From JBBSEZ01 sp038239195 (GTDB lineage Bacteria > Planctomycetota > Planctomycetia > Gemmatales > Gemmataceae), in NCBI GenBank assembly GCA_038239195.1, contig JBBSEZ010000049.1:1-33265 (forward strand): a stretch of 33,265 bases of DNA. Direction: 5' to 3'. Every line of letters begins with the position of its first letter. The stretch's first letter is position 1. The translations under genes and the position numbers were made by a program. Positions 7,898 to 15,260 of this stretch are shown here, piece after piece. A model generated the notes under the pieces. That model was given only the letters and a program-made list of their open reading frames with translations. It was not told where the DNA came from and searched no databases.

Positions 7898-8792
7898 CCA
7901 GCCCGACGATCAGCCCCCCGGCGTGCGCCCCGTTGGCGATCGCCTCCACCAGGAAGCCGGTCAGGCCGATGGCGAGCCACGCCATCAGAATGACGACAGT
8001 GGACGCGGACATCTGTAGTCCGCTCGCCGGGTCAAACCGACTCTTCATCCACACGTAGCCGAACAGCCCGTAGACCACACCGGACATCCCGCCGAAGAGG
8101 GGGGAGGGCTCGAACAGCTTCCGCCACTCTTTCAAACTGAACGGGCCGAGGTAATACTGGGCGAGGTTCGACACGACGGCGATGACGAGGACGATCGCCA
8201 GGTAGCGCCACGTGCCGATGCGCGACTCGACGCGACCGCCGAGGTCGAGGAGCATGAGCATGTTGAAGAGGAGGTGGACCATGCCGAAGTGGAGGAAGAT
8301 CGGCGTGACGACGCGCCACAGCTGCCCGGCCTGGATTTCGGGCAGGGTTGGGCGCACGTACTCCGACACGAGCAATCGCCGGAGCACGTTGTTGGATTGT
8401 CCGTCGTTGGATTGTCCGCCGAGGTTGGTGGCCAGCCCGACGGCGACGCATAGGGTAACGAGGACGTAAGTGAGGACGCGGGGCGCCTCCCTCCCCTCGT
8501 CCCACCGCTCGCGCACGCGGACCTGGCGCTTCCGAAAGGCCTCCTCGACCTCTTCCTCCTGCCGACGACGCGCGGCGGCCTCGCGGGGGGCGAAGGCATA
8601 GCGCGCGTCCGTGGGGTTTTTCAAGAACTCGGGAAGGACCTCGCGGGCCTGCGGCACGCGGTCCTCGTCGCAGACCCAGACGATCCACCCCTCGGGGGCC
8701 TGTTCGAGCCGCGTCTCGACGTCGAGCGTCAACAGGTAGTCGGCCAGCCGCTGGACGACGGCGAAGTCGGAAAGGGTCGCGATCTGTCGCAT
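7851..8792 (-). CDS. glpG: GlpG-type rhomboid intramembrane serine protease
   Basis: 313 residues. The cytosolic N-terminal domain (about 1-62) closely resembles the GlpG N-domain, with a short alpha/beta fold and a WIVWVCDEDRVPQAREVL pattern. A charged helix (about 70-100) links it to the membrane part. The rhomboid core has WRVVTPIFLHFGMVHLLFNM with H173 and N177, the catalytic serine in GGMSGVVYG (S237) and the catalytic histidine in NGAHAGG (H290). It would cut substrates within or near transmembrane helices. The ATG at 8792 is chosen because the N-domain begins exactly there; a longer frame adds 20 unrelated residues. Residues 126-135 contain a doubled GQSN(D/N) encoded by a 15-bp tandem duplication. 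The gene diverges from the Dps-like gene, and the intergenic space holds two hairpins. Confidence 0.93.
   Translation of the reverse strand: MRQIATLSDFAVVQRLADYLLTLDVETRLEQAPEGWIVWVCDEDRVPQAREVLPEFLKNPTDARYAFAPREAAARRRQEEEVEEAFRKRQVRVRERWDEGREAPRVLTYVLVTLCVAVGLATNLGGQSNDGQSNNVLRRLLVSEYVRPTLPEIQAGQLWRVVTPIFLHFGMVHLLFNMLMLLDLGGRVESRIGTWRYLAIVLVIAVVSNLAQYYLGPFSLKEWRKLFEPSPLFGGMSGVVYGLFGYVWMKSRFDPASGLQMSASTVVILMAWLAIGLTGFLVEAIANGAHAGGLIVGLVIGYAPHLWQRLRRD
8391..8420. repeat. 15-bp in-frame tandem duplication inside the rhomboid gene
   Basis: GTTGGATTGTCCGTC followed directly by GTTGGATTGTCCGCC (14 of 15 identical). On the minus strand this encodes GQSND-GQSNN, in the loop after the first predicted membrane segment. 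It is a likely replication-slippage product and keeps the frame. Confidence 0.85.
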
Positions 8793-8865
8793 CGAGGCAG
8801 CCTCACCGGGCCATCCGCACGCGCCCGCACCGCCGCGAGCCACCCGGATCATGCTACGCCGCGTG

Positions 8866-8917
8866 GGACAGGCTTTCCAGCCTGTCCGAAGTGAAGACGA
8901 CAGGCAGGCCGCCTGTC
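8866..8917. repeat. Twin short hairpins (GGACAGGCT... and GACAGGC...) in the glpG/dps divergent region
   Basis: Two adjacent imperfect copies of one palindrome. GGACAGGCT (8866-8874) pairs with AGCCTGTCC (8879-8887) over a TTCC loop, and GACAGGC (8899-8905) pairs with GCCTGTC (8911-8917) over a 5-nt loop. The shared core ACAGGC/GCCTGT suggests a dispersed intergenic palindrome family rather than two independent operators. The pair ends 18 nt before the dps-like start codon, so on a plus-strand transcript it would lie in the 5' leader. Confidence 0.7.
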
Positions 8918-8935
8918 CTGCGAAAGGGCCCCTTC

Positions 8936-9415
8936 ATGAGCGCGTCCGCCGACCTCGCCCGCGTCCTGCACGTCCTCGGCTCCGTGCTGGCCGATGAGCT
9001 CGTGCTCGCCAGCCAGACGCGCCTCTATTCCTGGAACGTCGTCGGGCCGCAACAGCCCTCGCTTCGCCCGTTGTTCGGGCGACAACATCGCCAGCTCGAG
9101 CGCGCGATCGACGCCATCGCCGAGCGCGTGCGCCAACTCGGGGGAGTGCCGGCCAGCCTGTCCGGCGTGGTGAGCAACGCGCGACTGCGCGAGCGCCCCG
9201 CCCCGCAGCCGCCCGCCCGCGACATGATCGCCTTTCTCTTCGACGACCACCAGGCGCTGCTCGCTCACCTGCGCGAGGACGGGGCGGCCTGCGGCGAACA
9301 GTTCCACGACCGCGTGACGATGCTGTTCCTGCTCGACTTGCAGGCGCGCCACGAGAAGATGGCGCGCGACCTGCGGGCGCTCCTCGAGGCGCCCGTGAGC
9401 GAGGCGCCCGCTTAG
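8936..9415 (+). CDS. Dps-like ferritin-fold protein lacking canonical ferroxidase histidines
   Basis: 159 residues, the normal length for the Dps/miniferritin family, all helical. The signature SWNVVGPQ...LF and AIDAIAERVRQLGG regions are clear, with D59 and E63 matching the conserved Asp/Glu of the inter-subunit iron site. The two ligand histidines are not present: where Dps proteins have HWN this has SWN (S32), and the second His position in LHxLF is Arg (R44). Iron oxidation by the usual site is therefore doubtful; the shell, DNA-binding or scaffold role may remain. The ATG at 8936 is favoured over an in-frame GTG at 8891 because AAGGG lies 7 nt upstream and the fold starts here. Fifteen codons more would run into the hairpin repeat. 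Confidence 0.82.
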   Translation: MSASADLARVLHVLGSVLADELVLASQTRLYSWNVVGPQQPSLRPLFGRQHRQLERAIDAIAERVRQLGGVPASLSGVVSNARLRERPAPQPPARDMIAFLFDDHQALLAHLREDGAACGEQFHDRVTMLFLLDLQARHEKMARDLRALLEAPVSEAPA

Positions 9416-9416
9416 G

Positions 9417-9491
9417 CGAGCGGCAGAAGTTGGTTTGCTGTAGGACGGCCCTCCCGAGCCGTCCTCCAAACATGCCTTTTCCTGCCGGGCG
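9417..9491. repeat. MITE-like intergenic repeat, copy 1
   Basis: Outer inverted ends CGAGCGGCAGAA (9417-9428) and TCCTGCCGGGCG (9480-9491), 9 of 12 complementary, surround a hairpin with arms AGGACGGC (9442-9449) and GCCGTCCT (9458-9465). Flank-to-flank it parallels the element at 12387-12460. It fills the gap between two convergent stop codons and may also act as a two-way terminator. Confidence 0.75.
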
Positions 9492-9493
9492 CC

Positions 9494-12367
9494 TTAGCGC
9501 GCCGGTACGCTGTGCGAGGCCGGCATCACGGTCGCGCGAGTAGGCGCCGTCGTGGTCGCCCCGGCCACCAGCGGCTCGATGCGCAGGTCGTCGAAGTAGA
9601 CCGTGCCCAGCCCGGTCAGCGCCATGGTCACGCGCACCTCGCCGGAGGCCGGGACGCGCCGATAAACCGTGAACTTCTGCCACTCGACGTTTTTGGGCGG
9701 ATCGGGCGGGCGGGCGCCCTGCTTGCCCGTTCGCGGAACGCTGGGGGGCCGAGCAGCCCTGTCCCTGGTCTGCCCGATCAGGCGAATGGCCAGCGGCTCG
9801 CCCCCGGCGCTATCGTACAGCATGGCCCCGTCGGGCGAGACGCCGATGCCGCCTGACACCTTCACCCAGGCGCTGATCCGCACCGGCGTGCCCGGCTCGA
9901 GGCGCACCGCCGGGCTGTGGATGGCCAGGTAGGTGCTCTCCAGCGCCTGCGGCGACAGCAGCGGGGTGCGCGCCGTGACGCGCAGCATCAGACACTGCTT
10001 GCCCTCTTTCGCCCCGTCGGCGACGCGCCGGGCCACCGGCACCACCGCGTCGGTCCCCGTCAGTTCCTGCACCTGCCAGCCCGGCTGAACAACCTCCGGC
10101 GGGGCCTCGAACCCGCCATCCTTGAGCAAGTTGGCCCCCCAACTCCGTTTGGTGATCTCGTCCACGAAGCGCCAGTGGCGCGGCAGGGTGTAGAACGAAC
10201 AGGCGTAGGGGCTGGACACCGGCACGTCGAGGTCGCGCACGGCGCGGTCCCAGTGGGCGCGCATCAGGACGCGCACGGCCCGCAGGGCGACCTGGGCCTC
10301 GCCGTAGGCGTTGGTGTGCTCGCCGTTACGGCGGTGCTCGGCGCAGCGATCGAGCGCCAGGTGGGCCCGCTTCAAGATCGGCTCGGCGTCGGGCAGGGCC
10401 GGGGCGACCTTGACCAGTTCGGCGTGGACCTGCTCGACCTTGGTCAGTTCTTCCTGGGCCTGGTCCTGCGCCCACTGGGCGGCGATCTTGCCCATGCGGC
10501 GCTGCTGGTCCTGGAGGCGCACCACCAGGCCCGTCGGCTCCAGGTCGCTCGTGAAGACTACCGCCGAGGTCAGGCTGAAGTTGTGCAGCCGGAGCCTCAT
10601 CCCACCTAGCACGCGCTCGACCCGGTAGGATTGCACGCGCCCCGGCGACACTTCCCACGCCTGCGCGCTGTCGGGCACTGCCGGCACCGTGACGAGCAAT
10701 TCGGCGACCGCCGCCTGCGGCGGGACGTACTGCGCGCCGCCCCCGATCCAGATCGGCAGCACCAGGACCGCGCCCGGGAGGTGAATGATGGCCGCGCTCA
10801 CCTCGGGCTGCGAGGTGGGCACCCAGATCGGCTCGCGGGTGGCCTTGACCAGCAGCGGCTCGAGCATCTGTAGCTCCTGGTTGAGCAGCGCCAGCCCCAG
10901 CAGCCGATCGCGCCCCGCGTGGCTGTCGGCCAGGAAGCGGTCCGACCAGAACGCCAGTCCCCGGTAGCCGCACCCCAGCGCCACGTAGGCCAGCAACCGC
11001 ACCTGCTCCGCCTGCGGCCCCAGCGCCTCTTTCGGGGCCGGGGCTTTCTCGTCGTAGGCGACGCGCAAGAACCCGTCGGGCAAGTGGGTCTGCACCCAGG
11101 TCCAGCAGTAGGTGTTGGGCGCGGCCAGCCGACGGCGCTGCACCAGCCAGTCGCGATAGCTGGAGAGCTCCAGCGAGGTCATCAGGGGCCAGCGGTGCGC
11201 GCCGAGCATCACGTCCTCGAGGCTGCTCGAATAGCTCCGAAAGCCATCCCAAACGTCCGCGGCCAGCGGGCGCATCGGGTCGGTGGCGCGAAACGCGCGG
11301 GCGACGCGGGCCACCTCGGGGAAGCCGCGCGTGTCGAGGTTGCTGCCGAGGTCCCAGCACAGCACGGCGTCCTGCTCGAGGAAGCGGGCCACGTTGCGGG
11401 CGAACTGGTTGCTGGAGGTCAACTGACCGGTGAGCTTCCCGCCGGCGCGCAAGTCGGACGGCGCCGCCAGGGAGGGCACGAGCCAGAAGCCGAGGTTGAC
11501 GGCGTCCTCGATTACCGCGGACGGAGTGCTCTCATCGACCCAGACGGTGTTGAAGCCGGCGTCGCGCAGCGTCTTGAGGGGCGTGCCCGTGTGGCGGATG
11601 CCGCGCAGGAAGAAGCGCTGCCCGCTGACCATCAGGTGATTGCCCTTGAGCTCCACGGCAGCGGCGCGACGGTTGACGGCAGGGCTGGCGGGCACGCCGG
11701 CGCGCGGCCCGGTGGCGGGGATGGCGGCGCCGGGGGGGCGAAGGTCGAAGACCGGGCCGATTTCGAGGTCGTCGATGTAGACGTCGGTGAGCCCGGGGCC
11801 GTCGTAGACGTTGAGGACGAGCTGGTCCACGTACGCCTCGTCGATGACCACGTCGCGGCCGAGTTGGTGGCGGAGGAGTTGCTGCTGTTCCTTGAGCCGC
11901 TTGACCGGCTGGCGGAGGGTGATCATCTTCCAGCGCGCGCTCTGATAAGGTTCGCAGCGCAGCAGGAAGCGCAGCGGCTCGCCGACCTTGTTGGGATCGC
12001 GCTCGCGCGGCAGAACGACGCGGCAGAGGAGCTGGACATTGGGCCGGTTCGCCTTGATCCACAGACTGAGGTGCAGTTCGTCGGTGATCGGCGCCTTGCC
12101 CACGTCGTAGGTGTAATGGATGTGGCTGCCCTTCTCGGCCTGAACGCGTACGTGCTCGCTGCGCAGCCCCCCGTGGGCGGTCTCGTCGGTCAGGCGGTGC
12201 GACACCTCTTTGTAGGGGGCGTCCCAGGTGCCTTGCACCCAGACCGGATCGCGCGCCTCGAAGCCGTACTGTAGGATCTGCTGCCCGCGGGCGCCGCTGC
12301 TCAGCAGGAAGACCAGCCAGGCCCCACTCATCAGCCCCGCCCCACCCAACCAGCGGAGGCATCCCAT
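9494..12367 (-). CDS. Large secreted multidomain protein, glycosidase-like barrel between two beta-sandwiches
   Basis: 957 residues. A signal peptide or anchor (GLMSGAWLVFLLSSGARG) leads into an N-terminal carbohydrate-binding-like beta-sandwich (about 30-210) ending in VYIDDLEIG. A Pro/Ala linker follows, then a TIM-barrel-like region (about 238-600) starting FFLRGIRHTGTPLKTLRDAGFNTVW, like clan GH-A enzymes. Next come a helical region (QQRRMGKIAAQWAQDQ onward, probably coiled) and a second beta-sandwich (starting near LLKDGGFEAPPE, ending VYFDDLRIEPL). Where GH-A enzymes normally show W..GNE, this has CWDLGSNLD (337-345) without the glutamate, so hydrolase activity is uncertain. The ATG has a strong AAGGAGGT upstream; the longer open frame runs through a repeat and is not coding. 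It is likely exported and glycan-binding (inference). Confidence 0.78.
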   Translation of the reverse strand: MGCLRWLGGAGLMSGAWLVFLLSSGARGQQILQYGFEARDPVWVQGTWDAPYKEVSHRLTDETAHGGLRSEHVRVQAEKGSHIHYTYDVGKAPITDELHLSLWIKANRPNVQLLCRVVLPRERDPNKVGEPLRFLLRCEPYQSARWKMITLRQPVKRLKEQQQLLRHQLGRDVVIDEAYVDQLVLNVYDGPGLTDVYIDDLEIGPVFDLRPPGAAIPATGPRAGVPASPAVNRRAAAVELKGNHLMVSGQRFFLRGIRHTGTPLKTLRDAGFNTVWVDESTPSAVIEDAVNLGFWLVPSLAAPSDLRAGGKLTGQLTSSNQFARNVARFLEQDAVLCWDLGSNLDTRGFPEVARVARAFRATDPMRPLAADVWDGFRSYSSSLEDVMLGAHRWPLMTSLELSSYRDWLVQRRRLAAPNTYCWTWVQTHLPDGFLRVAYDEKAPAPKEALGPQAEQVRLLAYVALGCGYRGLAFWSDRFLADSHAGRDRLLGLALLNQELQMLEPLLVKATREPIWVPTSQPEVSAAIIHLPGAVLVLPIWIGGGAQYVPPQAAVAELLVTVPAVPDSAQAWEVSPGRVQSYRVERVLGGMRLRLHNFSLTSAVVFTSDLEPTGLVVRLQDQQRRMGKIAAQWAQDQAQEELTKVEQVHAELVKVAPALPDAEPILKRAHLALDRCAEHRRNGEHTNAYGEAQVALRAVRVLMRAHWDRAVRDLDVPVSSPYACSFYTLPRHWRFVDEITKRSWGANLLKDGGFEAPPEVVQPGWQVQELTGTDAVVPVARRVADGAKEGKQCLMLRVTARTPLLSPQALESTYLAIHSPAVRLEPGTPVRISAWVKVSGGIGVSPDGAMLYDSAGGEPLAIRLIGQTRDRAARPPSVPRTGKQGARPPDPPKNVEWQKFTVYRRVPASGEVRVTMALTGLGTVYFDDLRIEPLVAGATTTAPTRATVMPASHSVPAR

Positions 12368-12386
12368 GCTTCGCAACCTCCTTGGA

Positions 12387-12460
12387 CGAGCGGCAGGACT
12401 AGTTTGTTGTAGGACGGCTCGGGAGAGCCGTCCTACAGGGAGGCTGGTTCCTGCCGGTCG
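12387..12460. repeat. MITE-like intergenic repeat, copy 2
   Basis: Terminal inverted repeats CGAGCGGCAGGA (12387-12398) and TCCTGCCGGTCG (12449-12460) match at 11 of 12 positions. Between them is a perfect 13-bp hairpin: TGTAGGACGGCTC (12408-12420), loop GGGA, GAGCCGTCCTACA (12425-12437). It lies between the M24-like gene and the 957-residue gene, 20 nt upstream of the latter's start and within its probable leader. The rest of 12461-12567 shows only a short GGCGCC hairpin (12476-12492). Confidence 0.82.
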
Positions 12461-12567
12461 CCTTGCCACAACGACGGCGCCACCCCGGCGCCAGGGCGGA
12501 GGTTCATAGCAAAGGGCCCCAGGCGTGCCAAGGCCAAGCCGAGGGCTCGTTGAGGAGCGCGTGGGGG

Positions 12568-13734
12568 TCACCGCTGCAACACGTCGGGCCGGATGCACTC
12601 CGCGCCCTGAATCCGGATGCGTTTGAGCGGCCAGACCTCGGTGGGCGTGAGCAACTTCGGGCCCTGGTCGGTGATGAGGAAGGTGTCGCAGCTGGTCGCC
12701 GCCCCGGCGCTGGCTTGCCAGACGACCACCCAGCCCGGTTGCAACAACTCCTCGGTGCGCGGGTGGAAGGGCAGTTCGACGGGCAGACGGCCGGTGACGT
12801 GGCCCTGGGGCGCCAGCATCCACTCGTGTTCGTACCCGCTGATGAGGTAAATGCGCCGGCCCGCCAGCAGCACCTCGCGCGGCACGGCGTCGGGCCAGGT
12901 CGAGGCCAGGTAACTGGCGCTGACGCGGCACACGGCGTTCTGGTCCTGGCGCAGCGCTTCGGGCAGCTCGCCGAAACAGACCGCCCGGCTGGCCGTCGCG
13001 GTCAGCCCGTACTTGCGTGCCGTCGCGGTCAGCACGGCGTAGGACTGGATCGGCGTCGCCGTGAAGCCCTGCTGGCGGTAGAGGATCGCCCTACCGTCGG
13101 CCGCCACGCCCACGTGGAGCGGCAACACGCCGCGATGGTAGAGGCGATGGCTGACCTGCCCGGCAATCTCGCGCTCCGTCTCGCCGGCGGACAGGGTCCG
13201 GCAGGTGGCCTCGAGCGCGTGACTGAGCAACTGGCCCAGGGCCAGGATGCACGCTTGCTCGTAGGGAGAGTGCTGAAGGCGCAGAAGGCGGAGTTGCTCG
13301 CCGACGGGAACGACGCTGGCGGCGCCGGGGAGCGAGGGCCGGTCGCAGGCCAGTTTGCGGTTGTGACACAGGTCGGCAAGGAGCTGCTCGCGGCCCCAGT
13401 GCCAGGGCCATTCCTTGAGTTGGAACCCCAGCGCGTCGAGCTCCTCGTCGAAGAAGCGCTGGCTATCGACGTTGCTGGAGAGCAACCAGCGCGCCTCGGC
13501 CGTGCAATACACGCCCGGGCCGGCCGCCAGGTCGAGGATGCCGCGCGGGGTGGCCCCGCTGGTCAGCCAGGCGAAGTTCTCCGGCTCGAGCACCAGGAGG
13601 CCATCGCAGCCGACTTGCTCGAGCAACGCGGCGATGCGACCCTGCTTGGCCTCGATGTCCGCCCGCCGGTCGGAATCGACGTCCAACTTGATCTGGCTTT
13701 CCGTCGGAGGTCGCGAAAGGGGCTCGGCGCTCAC
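12568..13734 (-). CDS. M24 peptidase-fold protein without the metal ligands (pseudo-peptidase)
   Basis: 388 residues from a GTG start with AAGGAGG 8 nt upstream. Residues about 25-150 resemble the creatinase/prolidase N-terminal domain, and 150-385 the pita-bread M24 domain (SPYEQACILALGQLLSHALEA; SAGETEREIAGQV). In Xaa-Pro and methionine aminopeptidases two Asp residues 11 apart hold the metals; here these positions are T236 and T247 (AVLTATARKYGLTATASR). The later catalytic glutamates align with Q340 (VVVWQAS) and C349 (TSCDTFLIT), and no GHGIG-type histidine motif is seen. The fold is recognisable but the dinuclear site appears gone, so it may bind rather than cut peptides or small amidines. 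It is followed by the repeat at 12387-12460 and preceded by the carbonic-anhydrase-like gene on the same strand. Confidence 0.75.
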   Translation of the reverse strand: MSAEPLSRPPTESQIKLDVDSDRRADIEAKQGRIAALLEQVGCDGLLVLEPENFAWLTSGATPRGILDLAAGPGVYCTAEARWLLSSNVDSQRFFDEELDALGFQLKEWPWHWGREQLLADLCHNRKLACDRPSLPGAASVVPVGEQLRLLRLQHSPYEQACILALGQLLSHALEATCRTLSAGETEREIAGQVSHRLYHRGVLPLHVGVAADGRAILYRQQGFTATPIQSYAVLTATARKYGLTATASRAVCFGELPEALRQDQNAVCRVSASYLASTWPDAVPREVLLAGRRIYLISGYEHEWMLAPQGHVTGRLPVELPFHPRTEELLQPGWVVVWQASAGAATSCDTFLITDQGPKLLTPTEVWPLKRIRIQGAECIRPDVLQR

Positions 13735-13796
13735 GCCAGGGGCCTCCTTTTCGAGCGGAACGAAGCGGGCCTCACCACGTCACAACATTAGCACTT

Positions 13797-13825
13797 CCAG
13801 GGGCTCGTGGGTAGTGGGCCCCTGG
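13797..13825 (-). terminator. Terminator-like hairpin after the gamma-carbonic-anhydrase-like gene
   Basis: CCAGGGGC (13797-13804) pairs with GCCCCTGG (13818-13825), an 8-bp stem with a 13-nt loop, 7 nt beyond the stop codon in the minus direction. No T-run follows, so intrinsic termination is uncertain; it could stabilise an mRNA end. Confidence 0.4.
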
Positions 13826-13832
13826 GGTTGGT

Positions 13833-14357
13833 TTACCTCGTTTTCGCAGAAGCGCTTTCGCCCCACGGGGGCGGAAAGTCTCCGTGCGCGTAGCGCTGGG
13901 CCATCTCGAGGTAGTGCGCCGAGATGGCGAGCGTGCGGCGCAGGTCGTCGTCGCTCACCTCGCGCACCACCTTTCCCGGCACGCCCATCACCAGCGACCG
14001 CGGCGGGATGCGCCGCTTCTCCGTGACGAGCGTCCCGGCCGCGATCAGACACTCCGCGCCGATCTCGCAGCCCGACAGCAGGAGCGCGCCCATGCCAATC
14101 AGCGTGTCGTGGCCGATGAATCGCCCGTGCAGCACGGCGCGATGCCCCACCACCACGCCCTCCTCGATCGTTTGCGGCTCGCCGTGGTCGGTGTGGACGA
14201 TGCAGCCGTCCTGCAAGTTGACCCGCGGGCCCAGCGCGATCCGCGCCAGGTCGCCGCGCAGCACCGAGCCAAACCAGACGTTGACCCCCGCCGACAGCAC
14301 TACGTCGCCGGTCACGACGACGCCCGGCGCCACGTAATAGTCCTGGATCAGTTGCAT
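13833..14357 (-). CDS. Gamma-class carbonic anhydrase-like hexapeptide-repeat protein
   Basis: 174 residues forming a left-handed beta-helix of hexapeptide repeats (VTGDVVLSAGVNVWFGSVLRGD onward) with a C-terminal helix. It has the R34-G-D36 and Q49-D50-G motifs and the three zinc-ligand histidines in the usual spacing: H55 (CIVHTDH), H72 (VGH) and H77 (LHG). This matches the YrdA/PaaY/CaiE branch of gamma carbonic anhydrases, cytoplasmic trimers that bind Zn or another divalent metal. Many members have weak or undetected CO2-hydrating activity. The ATG at 14357 is preceded by AGGAGGGGGG; an in-frame Met seven codons upstream lies over that Shine-Dalgarno and is rejected. There is nothing locally that fixes the physiological substrate. 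Confidence 0.9.
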   Translation of the reverse strand: MQLIQDYYVAPGVVVTGDVVLSAGVNVWFGSVLRGDLARIALGPRVNLQDGCIVHTDHGEPQTIEEGVVVGHRAVLHGRFIGHDTLIGMGALLLSGCEIGAECLIAAGTLVTEKRRIPPRSLVMGVPGKVVREVSDDDLRRTLAISAHYLEMAQRYAHGDFPPPWGESASAKTR

Positions 14358-14393
14358 CGTCCCCCCTCCTGCGCCCACCCACCCCGCACGGCC

Positions 14394-14399
14394 ATTCTA
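14394..14399 (-). promoter_or_regulatory. Possible -10 box (TAGAAT) for the gamma-carbonic-anhydrase-like gene
   Basis: TAGAAT on the minus strand, about 36 nt from the start codon, in a short AT-richer island. The matching -35 is poor. The rest of 14400-14507 could hold a plus-strand promoter (TTGCGG at 14423 and TATGAG at 14447, 18 nt apart), which I regard as weak. Confidence 0.3.
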
Positions 14400-14507
14400 T
14401 CGAGCGCGAGGGCCGTTTGGCCTTGCGGCCCGTGCCTGGATTACCGTATGAGGGCGGCCCCGGCAAGGCCGGGCCTCGTTCGTTCGTCGCGTTTCGTCTC
14501 GGGGAGG

Positions 14508-15113
14508 ATGGCCGTGTTCGCGGAGATAGCCTCGGCAACAGCGGGCGGGCCGCTGTTGCCCGCGTTCATTTTCGGGGCGGAAGTGTGCGTGGTCACCCTC
14601 TCCACGCTGCGCACCATCTTCCTCGCTCGCGGCATGAAGTATCTCGCCCCCCTGCTGGGCTTCTTCGAGGTGAGCCTGTGGCTCCTGGCCATCGGCGAGG
14701 TGATGAAGAACCTCAGCGACCCGCGCTGCTCCCTCGCCTTCGCGGGCGGCTTCACGCTCGGCAACTTCCTCGGCGTCCTCATCGAGCAGAAGCTCGCGCT
14801 GGGCAGCGTCTTCGTCCGCGCCATCACCAACAAGGACGCCGGCGAGCTCGTCGAGCGCTTGCGCGCGGCCCACTTCGGCGTCACCTGCGTCGACGGCGAG
14901 GGCGCGAGCGGGCTGGTGCGGATCATCATGACCGTCGTGCCGCGCAAGGAACTCAAAAGCGTGCTGGCCGTGTTCAAGGAGTTCGACCCGCGGGTGTTCT
15001 ACTCCGTCGATGGGCTCCAGTCGGCCGCCGCCGGCGTGACGCCCTCGGGGCGCAGGCGGGCGTGGGCGCTGGTGCCGGGGGCGCTGCGGCTGCCGCTGCT
15101 GGCGCGGCGGTGA
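14508..15113 (+). CDS. DUF2179/UPF0316-family membrane protein
   Basis: 201 residues. Three hydrophobic segments (LLPAFIFGAEVCVVTLSTL; LAPLLGFFEVSLWLLAIGEVM; FAGGFTLGNFLGVLIEQKL) form the DUF5698-like membrane part. A soluble DUF2179 domain follows (about 100-170: VFVRAITNKDAGELVERLRAAHFGVTCVDGEG and VPRKELKSVLAVFKEFDPRVFYSVD). Family members are inner-membrane proteins of unknown function; the DUF2179 domain is also found in YitT-type proteins and may sense a ligand. The start is ambiguous. GGGGAGG at 14501-14507 touches the ATG at 14508 but is ideally spaced (6 nt) from an in-frame GTG at 14514, so the true protein may begin two codons later. It ends just before a large inverted-repeat element. 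Confidence 0.88.
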   Translation: MAVFAEIASATAGGPLLPAFIFGAEVCVVTLSTLRTIFLARGMKYLAPLLGFFEVSLWLLAIGEVMKNLSDPRCSLAFAGGFTLGNFLGVLIEQKLALGSVFVRAITNKDAGELVERLRAAHFGVTCVDGEGASGLVRIIMTVVPRKELKSVLAVFKEFDPRVFYSVDGLQSAAAGVTPSGRRRAWALVPGALRLPLLARR

Positions 15114-15120
15114 GCCTCCT

Positions 15121-15254
15121 TCCCTCACCCCCCAACCCCCTCTCCCAGAACGGGAGAGGGGGAGCCAGACAGGGAGGCGCAACCTCTTCTCCGGACCGTC
15201 CACTTACACTCTCCCCCTCTCCCTCCTTGGGAGAGGGGGTTGGGGGGTGAGGGA
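15121..15254. repeat. 134-bp inverted-repeat element (CCCTCACCCCCCAACCCC type)
   Basis: A perfect 27-bp terminal inverted repeat (15121-15147 with 15228-15254; arms read TCCCTCACCCCCCAACC... and its complement). Inside it is a second 13-bp perfect inverted repeat: GGGAGAGGGGGAG (15152-15164) with CTCCCCCTCTCCC (15211-15223). The whole element could fold into one long nested hairpin. It sits exactly between the convergent stops of the DUF2179 and permease genes. Elements with this CCCTCACCCCCAACCCC text recur in several GC-rich bacterial genomes, so it is probably a MITE-like dispersed repeat that may also end transcription from both sides. Confidence 0.88.
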
Positions 15255-15260
15255 GACGAC

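Noticed and set aside
12476..12492. GGCGCC-ACCCC-GGCGCC hairpin as a terminator for the M24-like gene.
   Set aside because: Six-base stem, self-palindromic arms, 76 nt from the stop and no T-run; expected by chance at this GC content.
12368..12931. Upstream extension of the 957-residue gene.
   Set aside because: The extra frame translates the repeat at 12387-12460 and antisense M24 sequence, while a signal peptide and strong Shine-Dalgarno mark 12367.
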